A stretch of DNA of 35,581 nucleotides from Betaproteobacteria bacterium (GCA_947458835.1 CANHBC010000012.1:1-35581), one strand, 5' to 3'; positions 7,442-17,160 are shown, numbered from the stretch's first letter. Made by a program: numbers and translations. The notes: generated by a model not told the origin, from the letters alone.

Positions 7442-7600
7442 ATGAAAATCACGCAACGCCGGGCCACGCTGCGGCCTTACGGCAGCGAAGACCGCTGCCG
7501 GCATGGGCCATCGGGTGCCCGCTGCGCGATCCGGACGCCATTCGGCCACGCCCGTTTTCCGGTCGTGCCGATTCGACGCCTGCTTGTTGACGCTGTCTGA
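7442..7600 (+). CDS. Possible 52-aa small protein upstream of DUF2237 gene
   Basis: A short frame in the 325-bp gap between the mmgE/prpD-like and DUF2237 genes. The ATG at 7442 is preceded by a perfect AAGGAG (7431-7436) at the ideal 5-nt spacing. The frame ends at 7600, 10 bp before the ATG of DUF2237, whose own CGGAGG lies in that gap, so the two could be translationally coupled. The predicted peptide is basic (many Arg) with two cysteines, no clear signal peptide and no recognised family. An overlapping alternative from the ATG at 7438 gives 50 codons in another frame but with only 1 nt spacing. It could be a leader peptide, a real small protein or a chance frame. The rest of the gap (7286-7430) shows only a weak 5-bp inverted repeat at 7338-7352. 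Confidence 0.4.
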   Translation: MKITQRRATLRPYGSEDRCRHGPSGARCAIRTPFGHARFPVVPIRRLLVDAV

Positions 7601-7610
7601 CGGAGGCACG

Positions 7611-8003
7611 ATGGACGGATCCTACGGCGGCGGTGGTTCCTGGCAGCTGAACGTGCTGGGTGGCCCGCTGGCGACCTGCTCGGTGCGGCCGTTGACCGGA
7701 TACTTCCGAACCGGATGCTGCGAAACCGCCGCGGACGACTTCGGCAGCCACACGGTCTGCGCCGAGGTGACCGCTGAGTTCCTGGACTTCTCGAAGTCGC
7801 GTGGCAACGACCTGAGCACACCGATGCCCGCGTACGGGTTCGACGGACTGAAGCCCGGTGACCGCTGGTGCCTGTGCGTCAGCCGCTGGCAGGAGGCGCT
7901 CGAGGCAGGCAGGGCGCCGCGCGTCGTGCTGGCTGCAACCCACCGCGCTGCGCTACAGGTGGTGACCCTCGAGCAACTGATGGCGCACGCGATCGACGCT
8001 TGA
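7611..8003 (+). CDS. DUF2237 family protein
   Basis: A 130-aa cytoplasmic protein with no signal peptide. It shows the DUF2237 pattern: NVLGGPLATCSVRPLTGYFRTGCC near the N-terminus, the conserved HTVCAEVTAEFLDFSKSRGNDLSTP in the centre and WCLCVSRWQEAL towards the C-terminus. Conserved cysteines, including the CC pair, recur throughout, which suggests metal binding or redox, but the family has no established function. The ATG at 7611 follows CGGAGG at good spacing; longer in-frame upstream starts lack this. The stop overlaps the TTG start of the next gene (TTGA), so the two are translationally coupled. Confidence 0.9.
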   Translation: MDGSYGGGGSWQLNVLGGPLATCSVRPLTGYFRTGCCETAADDFGSHTVCAEVTAEFLDFSKSRGNDLSTPMPAYGFDGLKPGDRWCLCVSRWQEALEAGRAPRVVLAATHRAALQVVTLEQLMAHAIDA

Positions 8004-8995
8004 CCGGTTCCGTCGTACACCTCGTCAACGGCGACCACGCTGCCGGGGCCCTGGCTGGCGCCGGGTTTGGGCTGTCGGCCATCGTGTGGCGTGACGTGCT
8101 GCATGACGGCCCGGTGCACGACCTCGCGCCGGACGCGCTCGCCCGCGAGCGGGCCGCGTTCGTCGCCGCTGCCGGCTGGGGTGCCCGGGAGGCCGTGCAC
8201 GCCACGTTCACCGAGCGGGACCGCCGGCTGGAGGCGGCGTTCGCCACCGCTGAAGAACTCGTGCTCTGGTTTGCACCGGGCGTGCACGACCAGTTGCAGC
8301 GCATCCAGGTGCTTGCGCGGGCGGCACGCTGCACCGGGCGGCGGGCCACCCTGCACGAGGCCGCGATCGAGGCACCTGCGGCGCTGCTCGATGGCACGGC
8401 ACTGCAGGCGGCGTTCGCACGTCGACGGCCGGTGGAAGGGGCGGCGCTCGCGCGCGCGCTCGAGGCATGGCTCGCGTTCACGTCGGACGACGCGTGCGAT
8501 CTCGACCGCCTGCTAGACGCCGACGATGACGGTTCGCCGCTGCTCGATGCCGCGATCAAGCGCTGGCGCGAGGAGTTCCCGGCGGCAGGAAACGGCCTGG
8601 GCCGCACCGAGCGCCAGCTGCTCGAGGCGCTCGCCCGCGGGGTGTTTCGTGCACGCGATGCCTGGGTCGCGGCGTGCCGCCACGCCGAGGATCAACCGTT
8701 CCTCGCGGACCTGCCGTTTGCTTCGCTCGCCTGCCGTCTGTCGGCCTGCGCCGTGCCGCTGCTGTCCCACCCGGACCAGCGCCCGCTGGCGATGCCTGAT
8801 CCCGCATCCGACGGCCGCGTGTTCTGGAACGATTCGCTCCTGGCGACGCGGGCCGGGCGCGAGCGACTGGCCGGCATCGGCGACTGGATGGCCGATGCAC
8901 CGCCGCGCTGGATGGGCGGAGTACTGCTGCACGGGACGGCGGGATGGCGCTGGGATCCCGCAGTGAACCGGCTGCGCCAGGGCCCTGCGCGTTAA
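8000..8995 (+). CDS. DUF1835 / DUF3658 domain protein
   Basis: A 331-aa protein starting, as inferred, from a TTG that shares four bases with the DUF2237 stop (TTGA). No ATG or GTG lies in frame between there and the first conserved motif. Residues 4-40 (VVHLVNGDHAAGAL ... IVWRDVLHDGPV) are the DUF1835 signature. The region about 183-215 (RWREEFPAAGNGLGRTERQLLEAL) resembles DUF3658. The family is found in many bacteria without a defined activity. The protein is probably cytoplasmic. Translation likely depends on coupling, because no Shine-Dalgarno is evident. A different annotation may extend the frame upstream to an ATG at 7868, but that part overlaps DUF2237 and looks like shadow coding. 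Confidence 0.85.
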   Translation: MTGSVVHLVNGDHAAGALAGAGFGLSAIVWRDVLHDGPVHDLAPDALARERAAFVAAAGWGAREAVHATFTERDRRLEAAFATAEELVLWFAPGVHDQLQRIQVLARAARCTGRRATLHEAAIEAPAALLDGTALQAAFARRRPVEGAALARALEAWLAFTSDDACDLDRLLDADDDGSPLLDAAIKRWREEFPAAGNGLGRTERQLLEALARGVFRARDAWVAACRHAEDQPFLADLPFASLACRLSACAVPLLSHPDQRPLAMPDPASDGRVFWNDSLLATRAGRERLAGIGDWMADAPPRWMGGVLLHGTAGWRWDPAVNRLRQGPAR

Positions 8996-8998
8996 AAT
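8993..8998 (+). promoter_or_regulatory. Possible -10 element before the phosphonatase-like gene
   Basis: TAAAAT (5 of 6 to the -10 consensus) overlaps the stop codon of the DUF1835 gene, 29 bp before the ATG at 9028. No credible -35 is found 16-18 bp upstream, so this is a weak internal promoter candidate. Confidence 0.3.
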
Positions 8999-9027
8999 CC
9001 ATCGATGCTTCGTGCAGGAGTGGAACG

Positions 9028-9753
9028 ATGAACAGCCAACGTACCGCAGCGGCGCCGGCGCTGCCGATCCGCCTCGCCGTGTTCGACATGGCGGGCACCA
9101 CCATCCAGGACACCGGCGTCGTGCCGCTGGCCTTCGACGCCGCGCTGGCCTCGCAGGGGCTGTCCGCGACGCCCGACGAACTGGTAGCAATCCGCGGTGC
9201 CAGCAAGCGCGAGGCGATCCGCCACCTGGTGCGATTGCACGCTGGTGAGTCCGACCTCGACCGGCGGTCCGAGGCCGTCTACGACGCGTTCCGCGCTGAA
9301 CTGGACCGTCGCTTCCGCGGCGGTGGCGTGCGCCCGGTCGATGGTGCGGCCGAGGTGTTCGAATGGCTGCGCCGGCGGGGAGTGTCGATCGCGCTCAACA
9401 CCGGCTTCGATCGGGACACGCAGGCGCTCGTGCTCGCCGCGGTTGGCTGGGACCATGGCGTGGCCGACGCGCTGGTGTGCGGTGACGATGTCGCCGTCGG
9501 CCGTCCCGCCCCGTACATGATCTTCCGTTCGATGGAACGCACCGGCACGCAGTCGGTGGCCGAGGTGCTGAACATCGGCGACACCGTGCTCGACATCCAG
9601 TCCGGCCGAAACGCCGGCTGTGGCGTGAACGTCGCGGTATGGAGTGGTGCGCATGGCCGCGACAAGCTCGAGCGCGAGCCGGGCGCCCACCTGATCGAGG
9701 ACGTGTCCGGGCTGCCGGCGCTGCTCGAACGGCTCGTCAGCAGCGCAGGGTGA
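9028..9753 (+). CDS. Phosphonatase-like HAD hydrolase
   Basis: A 241-aa HAD-superfamily protein of the phosphonatase (PhnX-like) subgroup. Motif I is FDMAGT with nucleophile Asp20 and the diagnostic Ala22 in place of the usual second aspartate, as in phosphonoacetaldehyde hydrolase. The cap contains RGASK with Lys60 where PhnX carries its Schiff-base lysine. Motif II is at about LNTGFD, and motifs III/IV are GRPAPYMIF and NIGDTVLDIQSG. The substrate could be phosphonoacetaldehyde or another phosphonate aldehyde; no phnW or other phosphonate gene is nearby, so this stays open. The ATG at 9028 has AGGAG 8 nt upstream. The stop overlaps the GTG start of the following lipoprotein gene (GTGA). Confidence 0.9.
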   Translation: MNSQRTAAAPALPIRLAVFDMAGTTIQDTGVVPLAFDAALASQGLSATPDELVAIRGASKREAIRHLVRLHAGESDLDRRSEAVYDAFRAELDRRFRGGGVRPVDGAAEVFEWLRRRGVSIALNTGFDRDTQALVLAAVGWDHGVADALVCGDDVAVGRPAPYMIFRSMERTGTQSVAEVLNIGDTVLDIQSGRNAGCGVNVAVWSGAHGRDKLEREPGAHLIEDVSGLPALLERLVSSAG

Positions 9754-10286
9754 ACGGCCGCCGCCGCTTACTGCTCGTCGCCAGCGCCGCGCTGGCAGCT
9801 GGCGGCTGCACGCGCGTCGACCGGGTCGAGGCGACGGTGCACTGGCTGGGTATCGACCACGCGTTCGGTGCCGGGCTGGTGCTCGCCTCGGCCGACGGCC
9901 GGCTGGCCACCGTCGGCTTCTTCGCCGAGCCACTGACGCTGCCCGCGCTGGAGTCGCTGCGCAGCGGCGGCTCGGTGGTGCAGGCGCTGGTGGCGCGCAA
10001 GGTGCCATGCCTGGTGCTTGAACTGCACTTCAAGGGACCGGGCCGGGCCGGGTTCGACAACCTCGAGCGCTACGCGGTGACCTTCGGCAATCTCGGCAGT
10101 TCGCCGGTGACGTTCAACCGCCAGAGCCGTGACTGGGTGAAGGACGGCAGCATCGAGCTCGCCGGCGAGGCACGCGCCGGCACGCGACTGCTCGGACGCG
10201 TGCGCCGCTCCGGCGCCACCGACATTGATGGCACCGACCGGCCTTATCGCTGGGACCTGAGCTTCGACGCCGCAGTCGCGGCCTGA
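9750..10286 (+). CDS. Small lipoprotein of unknown function
   Basis: A 178-aa protein from an inferred GTG start that overlaps the upstream stop by 4 bp (GTGA). The N-terminus NGRRRLLLVASAALAAGGC is a lipoprotein signal with the lipidated cysteine near residue 20. The mature domain alternates beta-like segments (VEATVHWLGIDHAF, GLVLASADGRLATVGFF, CLVLELHFKG) and has no motif I recognise. The protein is probably periplasmic and membrane-anchored. It is the last gene of the plus-strand run and is convergent with lysS across 16 bp without an obvious terminator. Confidence 0.78.
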   Translation: MNGRRRLLLVASAALAAGGCTRVDRVEATVHWLGIDHAFGAGLVLASADGRLATVGFFAEPLTLPALESLRSGGSVVQALVARKVPCLVLELHFKGPGRAGFDNLERYAVTFGNLGSSPVTFNRQSRDWVKDGSIELAGEARAGTRLLGRVRRSGATDIDGTDRPYRWDLSFDAAVAA

Positions 10287-10302
10287 CGGTCCGCCGTACG
10301 GT

Positions 10303-11817
<1,515 letters not shown>

Positions 11818-12922
11818 TTACACACCCTGCTTGAGGCTGGCGTTGATGAAGTCGTCGAGGTCTCCGTCGAGCACCCGCTGGGTGTCTCCGACCTCGTGGT
11901 TGGTGCGCAGGTCCTTGATGCGCGACTGGTCGAGCACGTACGAGCGGATCTGGTGGCCCCAGGCGATGTCGGTCTTGGATTCTTCCATCGCCTGCTTTTC
12001 CTCGTTGCGCTTGCGCAGCTCCAGTTCGTACAGGCGCGACTTGAGCATCGCCATCGCTTCGGCCCGGTTGCGGTGCTGCGAGCGGTCGTTCTGGCACTGC
12101 ACGACGATGTTGGTCGGCAGGTGCGTGATCCGGATCGCGGAGTCGGTCTTGTTGATGTGCTGGCCTCCGGCACCAGAGGCACGGAAGGTGTCGATGCGCA
12201 GGTCGGCCGGGTTGATTGTCACCTCGATCGAGTCGTCGACCTCGGGGTAGATGAACACGCTGGCGAACGAGGTGTGCCGGCGGGCGTTGGAATCGAACGG
12301 CGACTTGCGCACCAGCCGGTGTACGCCTGCCTCGGTGCGCAGCGTGCCATAGGCGTAAGGACCAGTGACCTTGATAGACGCGCTCTTGATGCCAGCGACG
12401 TCGCCGCTGGACTCCTCGAGCAGCTCGACCTTGAACTCGCGCCGCTCGCAGAAGCGCAGGTACATGCGTTCGAGCATCTGCGCCCAGTCCTGGGCCTCGG
12501 TGCCGCCGGTCCCGGCCTGGATGTCGATGAAGCAGTTTGCCGGGTCGAGCGGATCGCTGAACATCCGCTGGAACTCCATCTGCGCAACGGCCTTCTCGAT
12601 CTGCGCGATGTCGTCGGCGAGGTGCTCGAGCGTGCCGGTGTCGCCTTCGTTGCGCGCCATCTCGAACAGCTCCTGCGTGTCCGCAAGCATCCGTTCGGTG
12701 TCCTCCATTCGGGTAACCACGTCCTCGAGCTGCTTGCGCTCGCGGCCGAGCTCCTGCGCGCGCTTGGTGTCGGCCCAGACCGCGGGGTCTTCGAGGTCGC
12801 GGCTGACTTCCTTCAGGCGGGTGACCTTGGCATCGAAGTCAAAGAAACCTCCGCAGCTCGGCCGTGCGCAGGCCGAAACCGGCGAGGCTGTCGGAGAGCG
12901 AGTTCAGGCGTTCGGCTTCCAT
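11818..12922 (-). CDS. prfB: Peptide chain release factor 2, with programmed +1 frameshift
   Basis: RF2 recognises UAA and UGA stops and releases the peptide. The gene is read in two frames: codons 1-27 from the ATG at 12922, then an in-frame TGA at 12841-12839 bypassed by a +1 shift, then the main frame to 11818. The product is 367 aa, against 365 in E. coli. After joining, the stop-recognition motif SPF falls at 207-209 and the catalytic GGQ at 252-254, almost exactly the E. coli positions. An annotation without the shift would begin at the ATG at 12720 and lose the N-terminal domain. A GGGAA serves as a modest Shine-Dalgarno. recJ ends 72 bp upstream on the same strand; lysS follows immediately. 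Confidence 0.97.
12839..12852 (-). other. prfB programmed frameshift site
   Basis: On the minus strand the sequence is GGAGG TTT CTT TGA C. It contains an internal Shine-Dalgarno (12848-12852), the slippery CTT (12842-12844) and the in-frame stop TGA (12839-12841), with the canonical 3-nt spacer between Shine-Dalgarno and CTT. Low RF2 slows termination at UGA and the ribosome shifts +1 onto UUU, so RF2 autoregulates its own synthesis. The stop is codon 28; in E. coli it is codon 26. Confidence 0.95.
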
Positions 12923-12946
12923 GGATGTTCCCGGGGTAAACCGACG

Positions 12947-12952
12947 ATTATA
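12947..12952 (-). promoter_or_regulatory. Possible -10 element for prfB
   Basis: A perfect TATAAT on the minus strand lies 24 bp before the prfB start, in the 72-bp gap after recJ. The position 17 bp further upstream is GC-rich and does not resemble a -35, so this would be a weak or activator-dependent internal promoter for prfB-lysS. Confidence 0.4.
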
Positions 12953-12994
12953 GCTGCCCGCGCGCGGCGGCAGGGGCGGGGCGGTCCGGTCCGG

Positions 12995-14710
12995 TCAGTT
13001 CCAGGGCGAGTCCGCACCGGTCGCGTCACGCCAGTGTTCGATCGCCAGCTGCACGCTCTGCAGCCCCTGCCAGCTGTTCAGCTCGACCCTGTACACCGCC
13101 TCGATACGCGGTGGCAGCGGGTCCACCGAGTTGAACCGGATCGCGGCATGGCGGCCGCCGCTGCCGCGCAGCTCCAGCCGGGTATGAGCCGCACCGACCA
13201 CCCGCTGGGAAGCCACCTCGAAGCGGTCGACGAACGCCGGGCGCGGGAAGCCGGGGCCCCACACCGTCTCGTCCATCGATCGAGCGAGCGTCACATCGAG
13301 CCCTGCGCCTTCGAGGCTGCCGTCGGTCTCGATCACCTGCGACAGGTCGGCCGGGGTCAGCAGGGAACGCACGACCGCCTCGAGCGCCGCGGAGAACCGC
13401 GGCAGGTCAGCCTCGTGCAGGCTCAGTCCGGCCGCGGCTGCGTGGCCGCCGAAGGCGCGCAGCAGCCCCGGCTCGCGCTTGTCCACCAGGTCGAGCGCAT
13501 CGCGCAGATGGAGGCCGGCGATGGATCGTCCGGAACCCTTGAGCATGCCGCCCTCGCCGCGCGCGAAGCAGAACGCCGGGCGGTGCAGCCGGTCCTTCAG
13601 GCGCGCGGCGACGATGCCGATCACGCCCTGGTGCCAGCCCGGGTCGAACAGCGACACCGACCAGCCGTCGCCGGCGCGGTCCGGATCGATCGCGGCCAGG
13701 GCCTGCTCGCGCATCGTCGCCTCGATCTCTCGTCGCTGCCGATTCAGCTGGTCGAGCTGCTCGGCGATCGCTCCGGCCCTGGCGACATCGTCGGTGCACA
13801 GGCCTTCGATGCCGAGCGACATGTCCTGCAGTCGCCCGGCCGCGTTCAGCCGAGGCCCGGCGACGAACCCGAGGTCGTAGGTCGTGCAGCGCTCGAGCGT
13901 ACGACCGGCCACCCGCAGCAGCGCCGCGATGCCGGGCACGGTACGCCCGGCGCGGATGCGCCGCAGCCCCTGCGCGACCAGGATCCGGTTGTTCGTGTCG
14001 AGTCGCACCACGTCGGCCACCGTGCCCAGCGCGACCAGGTCCAGCCACTGCGCGAGGTTCGGTCCGCCGCCGGCCGGCAATCGCCCGCGGCGGCGCAGTT
14101 CGGCGCGCAATGCGAGCATCACGTAGAACATGACGCCGACCCCGGCCAGGTGCTTGCTCGGGAAGCCGCAGCCCGGCTGGTTCGGATTCACGATCACCTC
14201 GGCCGCGGGCAGCCGGCTGCCGGGCAGGTGGTGGTCGGTAACCAGCACGCGCATGCCCAGTGCATGCGCCCGCTCGACGCCCTCGACGCTGGCGATGCCG
14301 TTGTCCACGGTGATCAGCCAGTCGGGACGACGCTGGTGGGCGAGCTCGACGATCTCGGGCGTCAGGCCGTACCCGTACTCGAATCGGTTGGGGACCAGGT
14401 ATTCGACCCGCGCGCCGAACGCGCGCAGTGCACGGATGCCGACCGCGCACGCGGTGGCGCCGTCGCAGTCGTAGTCGGCGACGATCAGCAGCCGCTCGTC
14501 CCGGTCGATCGCGTCTGCCAGGGCCGCGGCGGCCGCATCCGCGCAGGACAGCTGAGCCGGCGCGAGCAGGCGTGCGAAGTCGTCGCACAGGTCGTCGGCG
14601 CCTGCCAGGCCGCGGGCGGCGAACACGCGGGCGAGCACCGGTGCGACGCCTGCGCGCTCTAGGGCGGTGCGGGCCGCCTCTGGCACCGGGCGGGTCAGCA
14701 GGTCAGGCAT
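12995..14710 (-). CDS. recJ: Single-stranded-DNA-specific exonuclease RecJ
   Basis: A 571-aa 5'-3' ssDNA exonuclease of the DHH phosphoesterase superfamily, acting in RecF-pathway recombination and mismatch repair; the E. coli protein has 577 aa. Visible motifs are ADYDCDG (78-84, motif I), TVDNG (about 134-138, motif II), DHH (159-161, motif III), and the DHHA1 signature AFGGHAAAAGLSL around 420-435. The C-terminal OB-fold segment follows (TVWGPGFPRPAFVD). The ATG at 14710 is chosen because it matches the family N-terminus and overlaps the upstream rpfE-like gene by 8 bp; longer in-frame extensions are shadow of that gene. Confidence 0.97.
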   Translation of the reverse strand: MPDLLTRPVPEAARTALERAGVAPVLARVFAARGLAGADDLCDDFARLLAPAQLSCADAAAAALADAIDRDERLLIVADYDCDGATACAVGIRALRAFGARVEYLVPNRFEYGYGLTPEIVELAHQRRPDWLITVDNGIASVEGVERAHALGMRVLVTDHHLPGSRLPAAEVIVNPNQPGCGFPSKHLAGVGVMFYVMLALRAELRRRGRLPAGGGPNLAQWLDLVALGTVADVVRLDTNNRILVAQGLRRIRAGRTVPGIAALLRVAGRTLERCTTYDLGFVAGPRLNAAGRLQDMSLGIEGLCTDDVARAGAIAEQLDQLNRQRREIEATMREQALAAIDPDRAGDGWSVSLFDPGWHQGVIGIVAARLKDRLHRPAFCFARGEGGMLKGSGRSIAGLHLRDALDLVDKREPGLLRAFGGHAAAAGLSLHEADLPRFSAALEAVVRSLLTPADLSQVIETDGSLEGAGLDVTLARSMDETVWGPGFPRPAFVDRFEVASQRVVGAAHTRLELRGSGGRHAAIRFNSVDPLPPRIEAVYRVELNSWQGLQSVQLAIEHWRDATGADSPWN

Positions 14711-15761
14711 GTGCACGGTCGTCCGGTATGTCGAGCAGCAGGTGCAAAGGCAAGCGGCGGCGCCAGAATCGGAAGCGGTCGGCCGCGCCGATGCGTGCGG
14801 TGGCAAGGCCGGCAGCCACCGGCCAGCGCAGCAGGATCGACGAGAGGTGCCCCGTGCGCAGGGCGTTGTCGAGCGGCGCGAACCAGTCTGTCTCCATCCG
14901 GTCGAGCGTGGCCTTCCAGGCTGACGCATCGCCCGCCTGCAACGGCGGCAGCAGGCCATCCAGGCTGATCAGCCAGCGTTCGCCGGCGGCACCGGACAGC
15001 CAGGCCGGAGCGTCGACTGGCAGTTCGCGCCACGCGCAGCCGGCGAGGACGGACAGGCCAGCGAGCGTCGTCCCACCGCCGGCCACGCCATCACAGCCGG
15101 GCTGGCCGGGCGCCGGCATCTGGCCGGCGCCGTGCAGCCACAGGCCGGATGCGGTCGGCGCACCGCGCTGCTCCCGCGCACGGTTGACCGGATGCTCGTA
15201 CCAGAGCATCTGAACCTCGTTGACGAAGCCCAGCCAGCGTCGGCGTCCCGCGCCGCGTGGCAGGTGGCGGTCGACATCCGCGCCGGCAGCGTCCGCCGGC
15301 GCGGTAGTCTCCAGTTCGAACGGTCGGTCGGCGCCCAAATACCAGCGTGACGGTCCGGGTGCCAGGAAGTCTGCTGCGACGTCGGAGAAGTGCGACCGCA
15401 CCGAAGCGGCCAGCGCGGCCGATTCCGCGGCGTCGAGTTGCAGGTAATCGGGCGGCGCCAGCCTCAGCCCGGTGCGGCCGACCACGAAGTGCACCGGATC
15501 GGCGCGCAGCCACCAGCGCCTGCCGGGCGCGTGGCCGTCGACGGCGAGCGTGACTGGCGCGATCGGCAGGTCCGAGCCTGCCTCCGGCGATGCCGCGGTG
15601 AACCGCTGCCACAGCCAGTGCGAAGGTGCGAGCGGCAGCGTCGGCTCGCGCACGGACCGTGACAGCCAGCGCTCGAGGGTCGGCGTGTCGACCCTCGGCA
15701 CCGCCTGCGTCGGCTCGCCGCCAGGGGGACACAGGCCGGGGATCAGGAGTTCCAGGTGCAA
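14703..15761 (-). CDS. RpfE-type protein (phosphoglycerate-mutase-like family)
   Basis: A protein of about 352 aa resembling the family annotated as 'regulatory protein RpfE' or cofactor-independent phosphoglycerate-mutase-like, encoded beside recJ in Xanthomonas and many betaproteobacteria. Family signatures are HLELLIPGL at the start, SHWLWQRF, WWLRADPVHFVV (about 110-120), SRWYLGADRP, NEVQMLWYEHPVNRARE and GLWLHGAG. No biochemical role is firmly established; I do not claim mutase activity. The inferred start is TTG at 15761, because homologues begin right at the LIPGL segment and a -10-like TAGACT lies about 50 bp upstream; an in-frame GTG at 15818 would add 19 residues that include the promoter region. 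The 3' end overlaps recJ by 8 bp. Confidence 0.85.
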   Translation of the reverse strand: MHLELLIPGLCPPGGEPTQAVPRVDTPTLERWLSRSVREPTLPLAPSHWLWQRFTAASPEAGSDLPIAPVTLAVDGHAPGRRWWLRADPVHFVVGRTGLRLAPPDYLQLDAAESAALAASVRSHFSDVAADFLAPGPSRWYLGADRPFELETTAPADAAGADVDRHLPRGAGRRRWLGFVNEVQMLWYEHPVNRAREQRGAPTASGLWLHGAGQMPAPGQPGCDGVAGGGTTLAGLSVLAGCAWRELPVDAPAWLSGAAGERWLISLDGLLPPLQAGDASAWKATLDRMETDWFAPLDNALRTGHLSSILLRWPVAAGLATARIGAADRFRFWRRRLPLHLLLDIPDDRAHA

Positions 15762-15808
15762 GGGTTCTTCGGACCGTGACGTTGTGCCGCAGCCGGCAGG
15801 GCGCGCGC

Positions 15809-15834
15809 AGTCTAGCACCCGCGACGGGTCGCGG
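15809..15834 (-). promoter_or_regulatory. Candidate -10 and adjoining palindrome upstream of the rpfE-like gene
   Basis: On the minus strand TAGACT (15809-15814, 4 of 6) is preceded by the perfect palindrome CCGCGAC-GG-GTCGCGG (15819-15834), which would lie between -35 and -10. The region is shared with the divergent lolC gene. It could be an operator, but 7-bp GC palindromes arise easily by chance in this base composition. Confidence 0.3.
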
Positions 15835-15915
15835 CAGCGGCCCGTCGGCCTTGGTGCAGGGCTGCTTGTGGCACACTTCGTCGCGCCTCCAACGCCGCAC
15901 CGGAAACGGATCGAC

Positions 15916-17160
15916 TTGACTCCCTACGAGCTGTTCGTCGGCCTGCGTTACACGCGCGCCCGGCGCAGCAACCACTTCATCTCGTTCATCTCGCTGGTCT
16001 CCACGCTGGGCATGGCGCTGGGCATCGCGGTGCTGATCACCGTCGTGTCGGTGATGAACGGGTTCCAGAAGGAGGTGCGCGACCGCATCCTGGGAGTGCT
16101 CGCGCACGTCCAGATATCCGGCCTCGAGCGTGGCCTGCCCGACTGGGAGGCGGTCGCCGCCACTGCCGCGGCAAACCCCGCGGTGCGTGGCAGCGCGCCC
16201 TACGTGCTTGCCCAGGGGCTGCTCGGCAACGACCAGGTGGTGCGCGGCGCAATCATCCGCGGCATCCTGCCAGCCCGCGAGGGCCAGGTCGCCGACTTCG
16301 CCACCTACCTGCGGGCCGGTTCGATCGATGCGCTCGTGCCGGAGAGCTTCGCCACCGTGCTCGGCATCGAACTGGCGCGCGCGCTCGGCGTGGGCGTCGG
16401 CGACAAGGTGCTGCTGATCGCCCCGCAGGGGCAGGTGACTCCGGCTGGCGTCATCCCGCGCCTGAAGCAGTTCACCGTCGCCGGGATCTTCGAGGCCGGG
16501 CACTTCGAGTTCGACTCGGGCCTTGCGCTGGTCAACATCGAGGATGCGCAGAAGCTCTACCGCCTGGGCGACACCGTCACCGGTGTCCGGCTCAAGCTCG
16601 ACGACATGTTCCAGGCGCCACGCGTGGCACGCGAGATCGCCCGCACGATGACCAGCGACGTCATGGTGGCCGACTGGTCGAGGCTCAATTCCGGCTGGTT
16701 CCGCGCGGTGGAGATCGAGAAGCGAATGATGTTCATCATCCTGTCGCTGATCGTCGCGGTGGCCGCCTTCAACATCGTGTCCACGCTCGTGATGGTGGTG
16801 ACCGAGAAGCGTGCCGACATCGCCATCCTGCGCACGCTGGGCGCCACGCCCTCGAGCATCATGGCGGTGTTCGTGATCCAGGGTGCACTGATCGGCGTCT
16901 TCGGCACCCTGCTCGGGGTGGGTGGCGGCGTGCTGCTCGCCGCCAACGTCGATGTAGTCGTGCCGTTCATCGAGCGCACCTTCGGCGTCCAGTTCCTCGC
17001 CAAGGACGTCTACTTCATCAGCGAACTGCCATCCGAGGTGCGCCTCGCGGACGTCACCTTCGTCGCGTCGATCTCGCTGGTGCTGTCCTTCCTCGCGACG
17101 CTCTACCCGAGCTGGCGCGCGTCGCGGATCAACCCGGCCGAGGCCTTGCGCTATGAATGA
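15916..17160 (+). CDS. lolC: Lipoprotein-releasing ABC transporter permease (LolC/LolE/LolF family)
   Basis: A 414-aa inner-membrane permease that extracts outer-membrane lipoproteins and passes them to LolA. The N-terminal [22 protein letters not shown] is the family signature. A first membrane segment at about 25-46 is followed by a large periplasmic MacB-like domain (about 47-265), then three C-terminal segments near 270-295, 313-340 and 376-400. The end reads [18 protein letters not shown], as in LolC/E. The inferred start is TTG at 15916, giving the standard N-terminus and length; the long upstream in-frame extension is shadow of the divergent gene. It overlaps lolD by 8 bp. Only one permease gene is present, so a single-permease (LolF-like) transporter is possible. 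Confidence 0.95.
   Translation: MTPYELFVGLRYTRARRSNHFISFISLVSTLGMALGIAVLITVVSVMNGFQKEVRDRILGVLAHVQISGLERGLPDWEAVAATAAANPAVRGSAPYVLAQGLLGNDQVVRGAIIRGILPAREGQVADFATYLRAGSIDALVPESFATVLGIELARALGVGVGDKVLLIAPQGQVTPAGVIPRLKQFTVAGIFEAGHFEFDSGLALVNIEDAQKLYRLGDTVTGVRLKLDDMFQAPRVAREIARTMTSDVMVADWSRLNSGWFRAVEIEKRMMFIILSLIVAVAAFNIVSTLVMVVTEKRADIAILRTLGATPSSIMAVFVIQGALIGVFGTLLGVGGGVLLAANVDVVVPFIERTFGVQFLAKDVYFISELPSEVRLADVTFVASISLVLSFLATLYPSWRASRINPAEALRYE

Noticed and set aside
7442-10286. Reading the DUF2237-to-lipoprotein run as a phage-defence or toxin-antitoxin system
   Set aside because: No nuclease, NTPase, toxin or antitoxin motif is visible and the families are ordinary chromosomal ones. Only an unknown module is supported.
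11818-12720. prfB as a 300-aa gene starting at the ATG at 12720
   Set aside because: The upstream CTT-TGA-C frameshift site and the in-frame N-terminal domain show that the real start is 12922.
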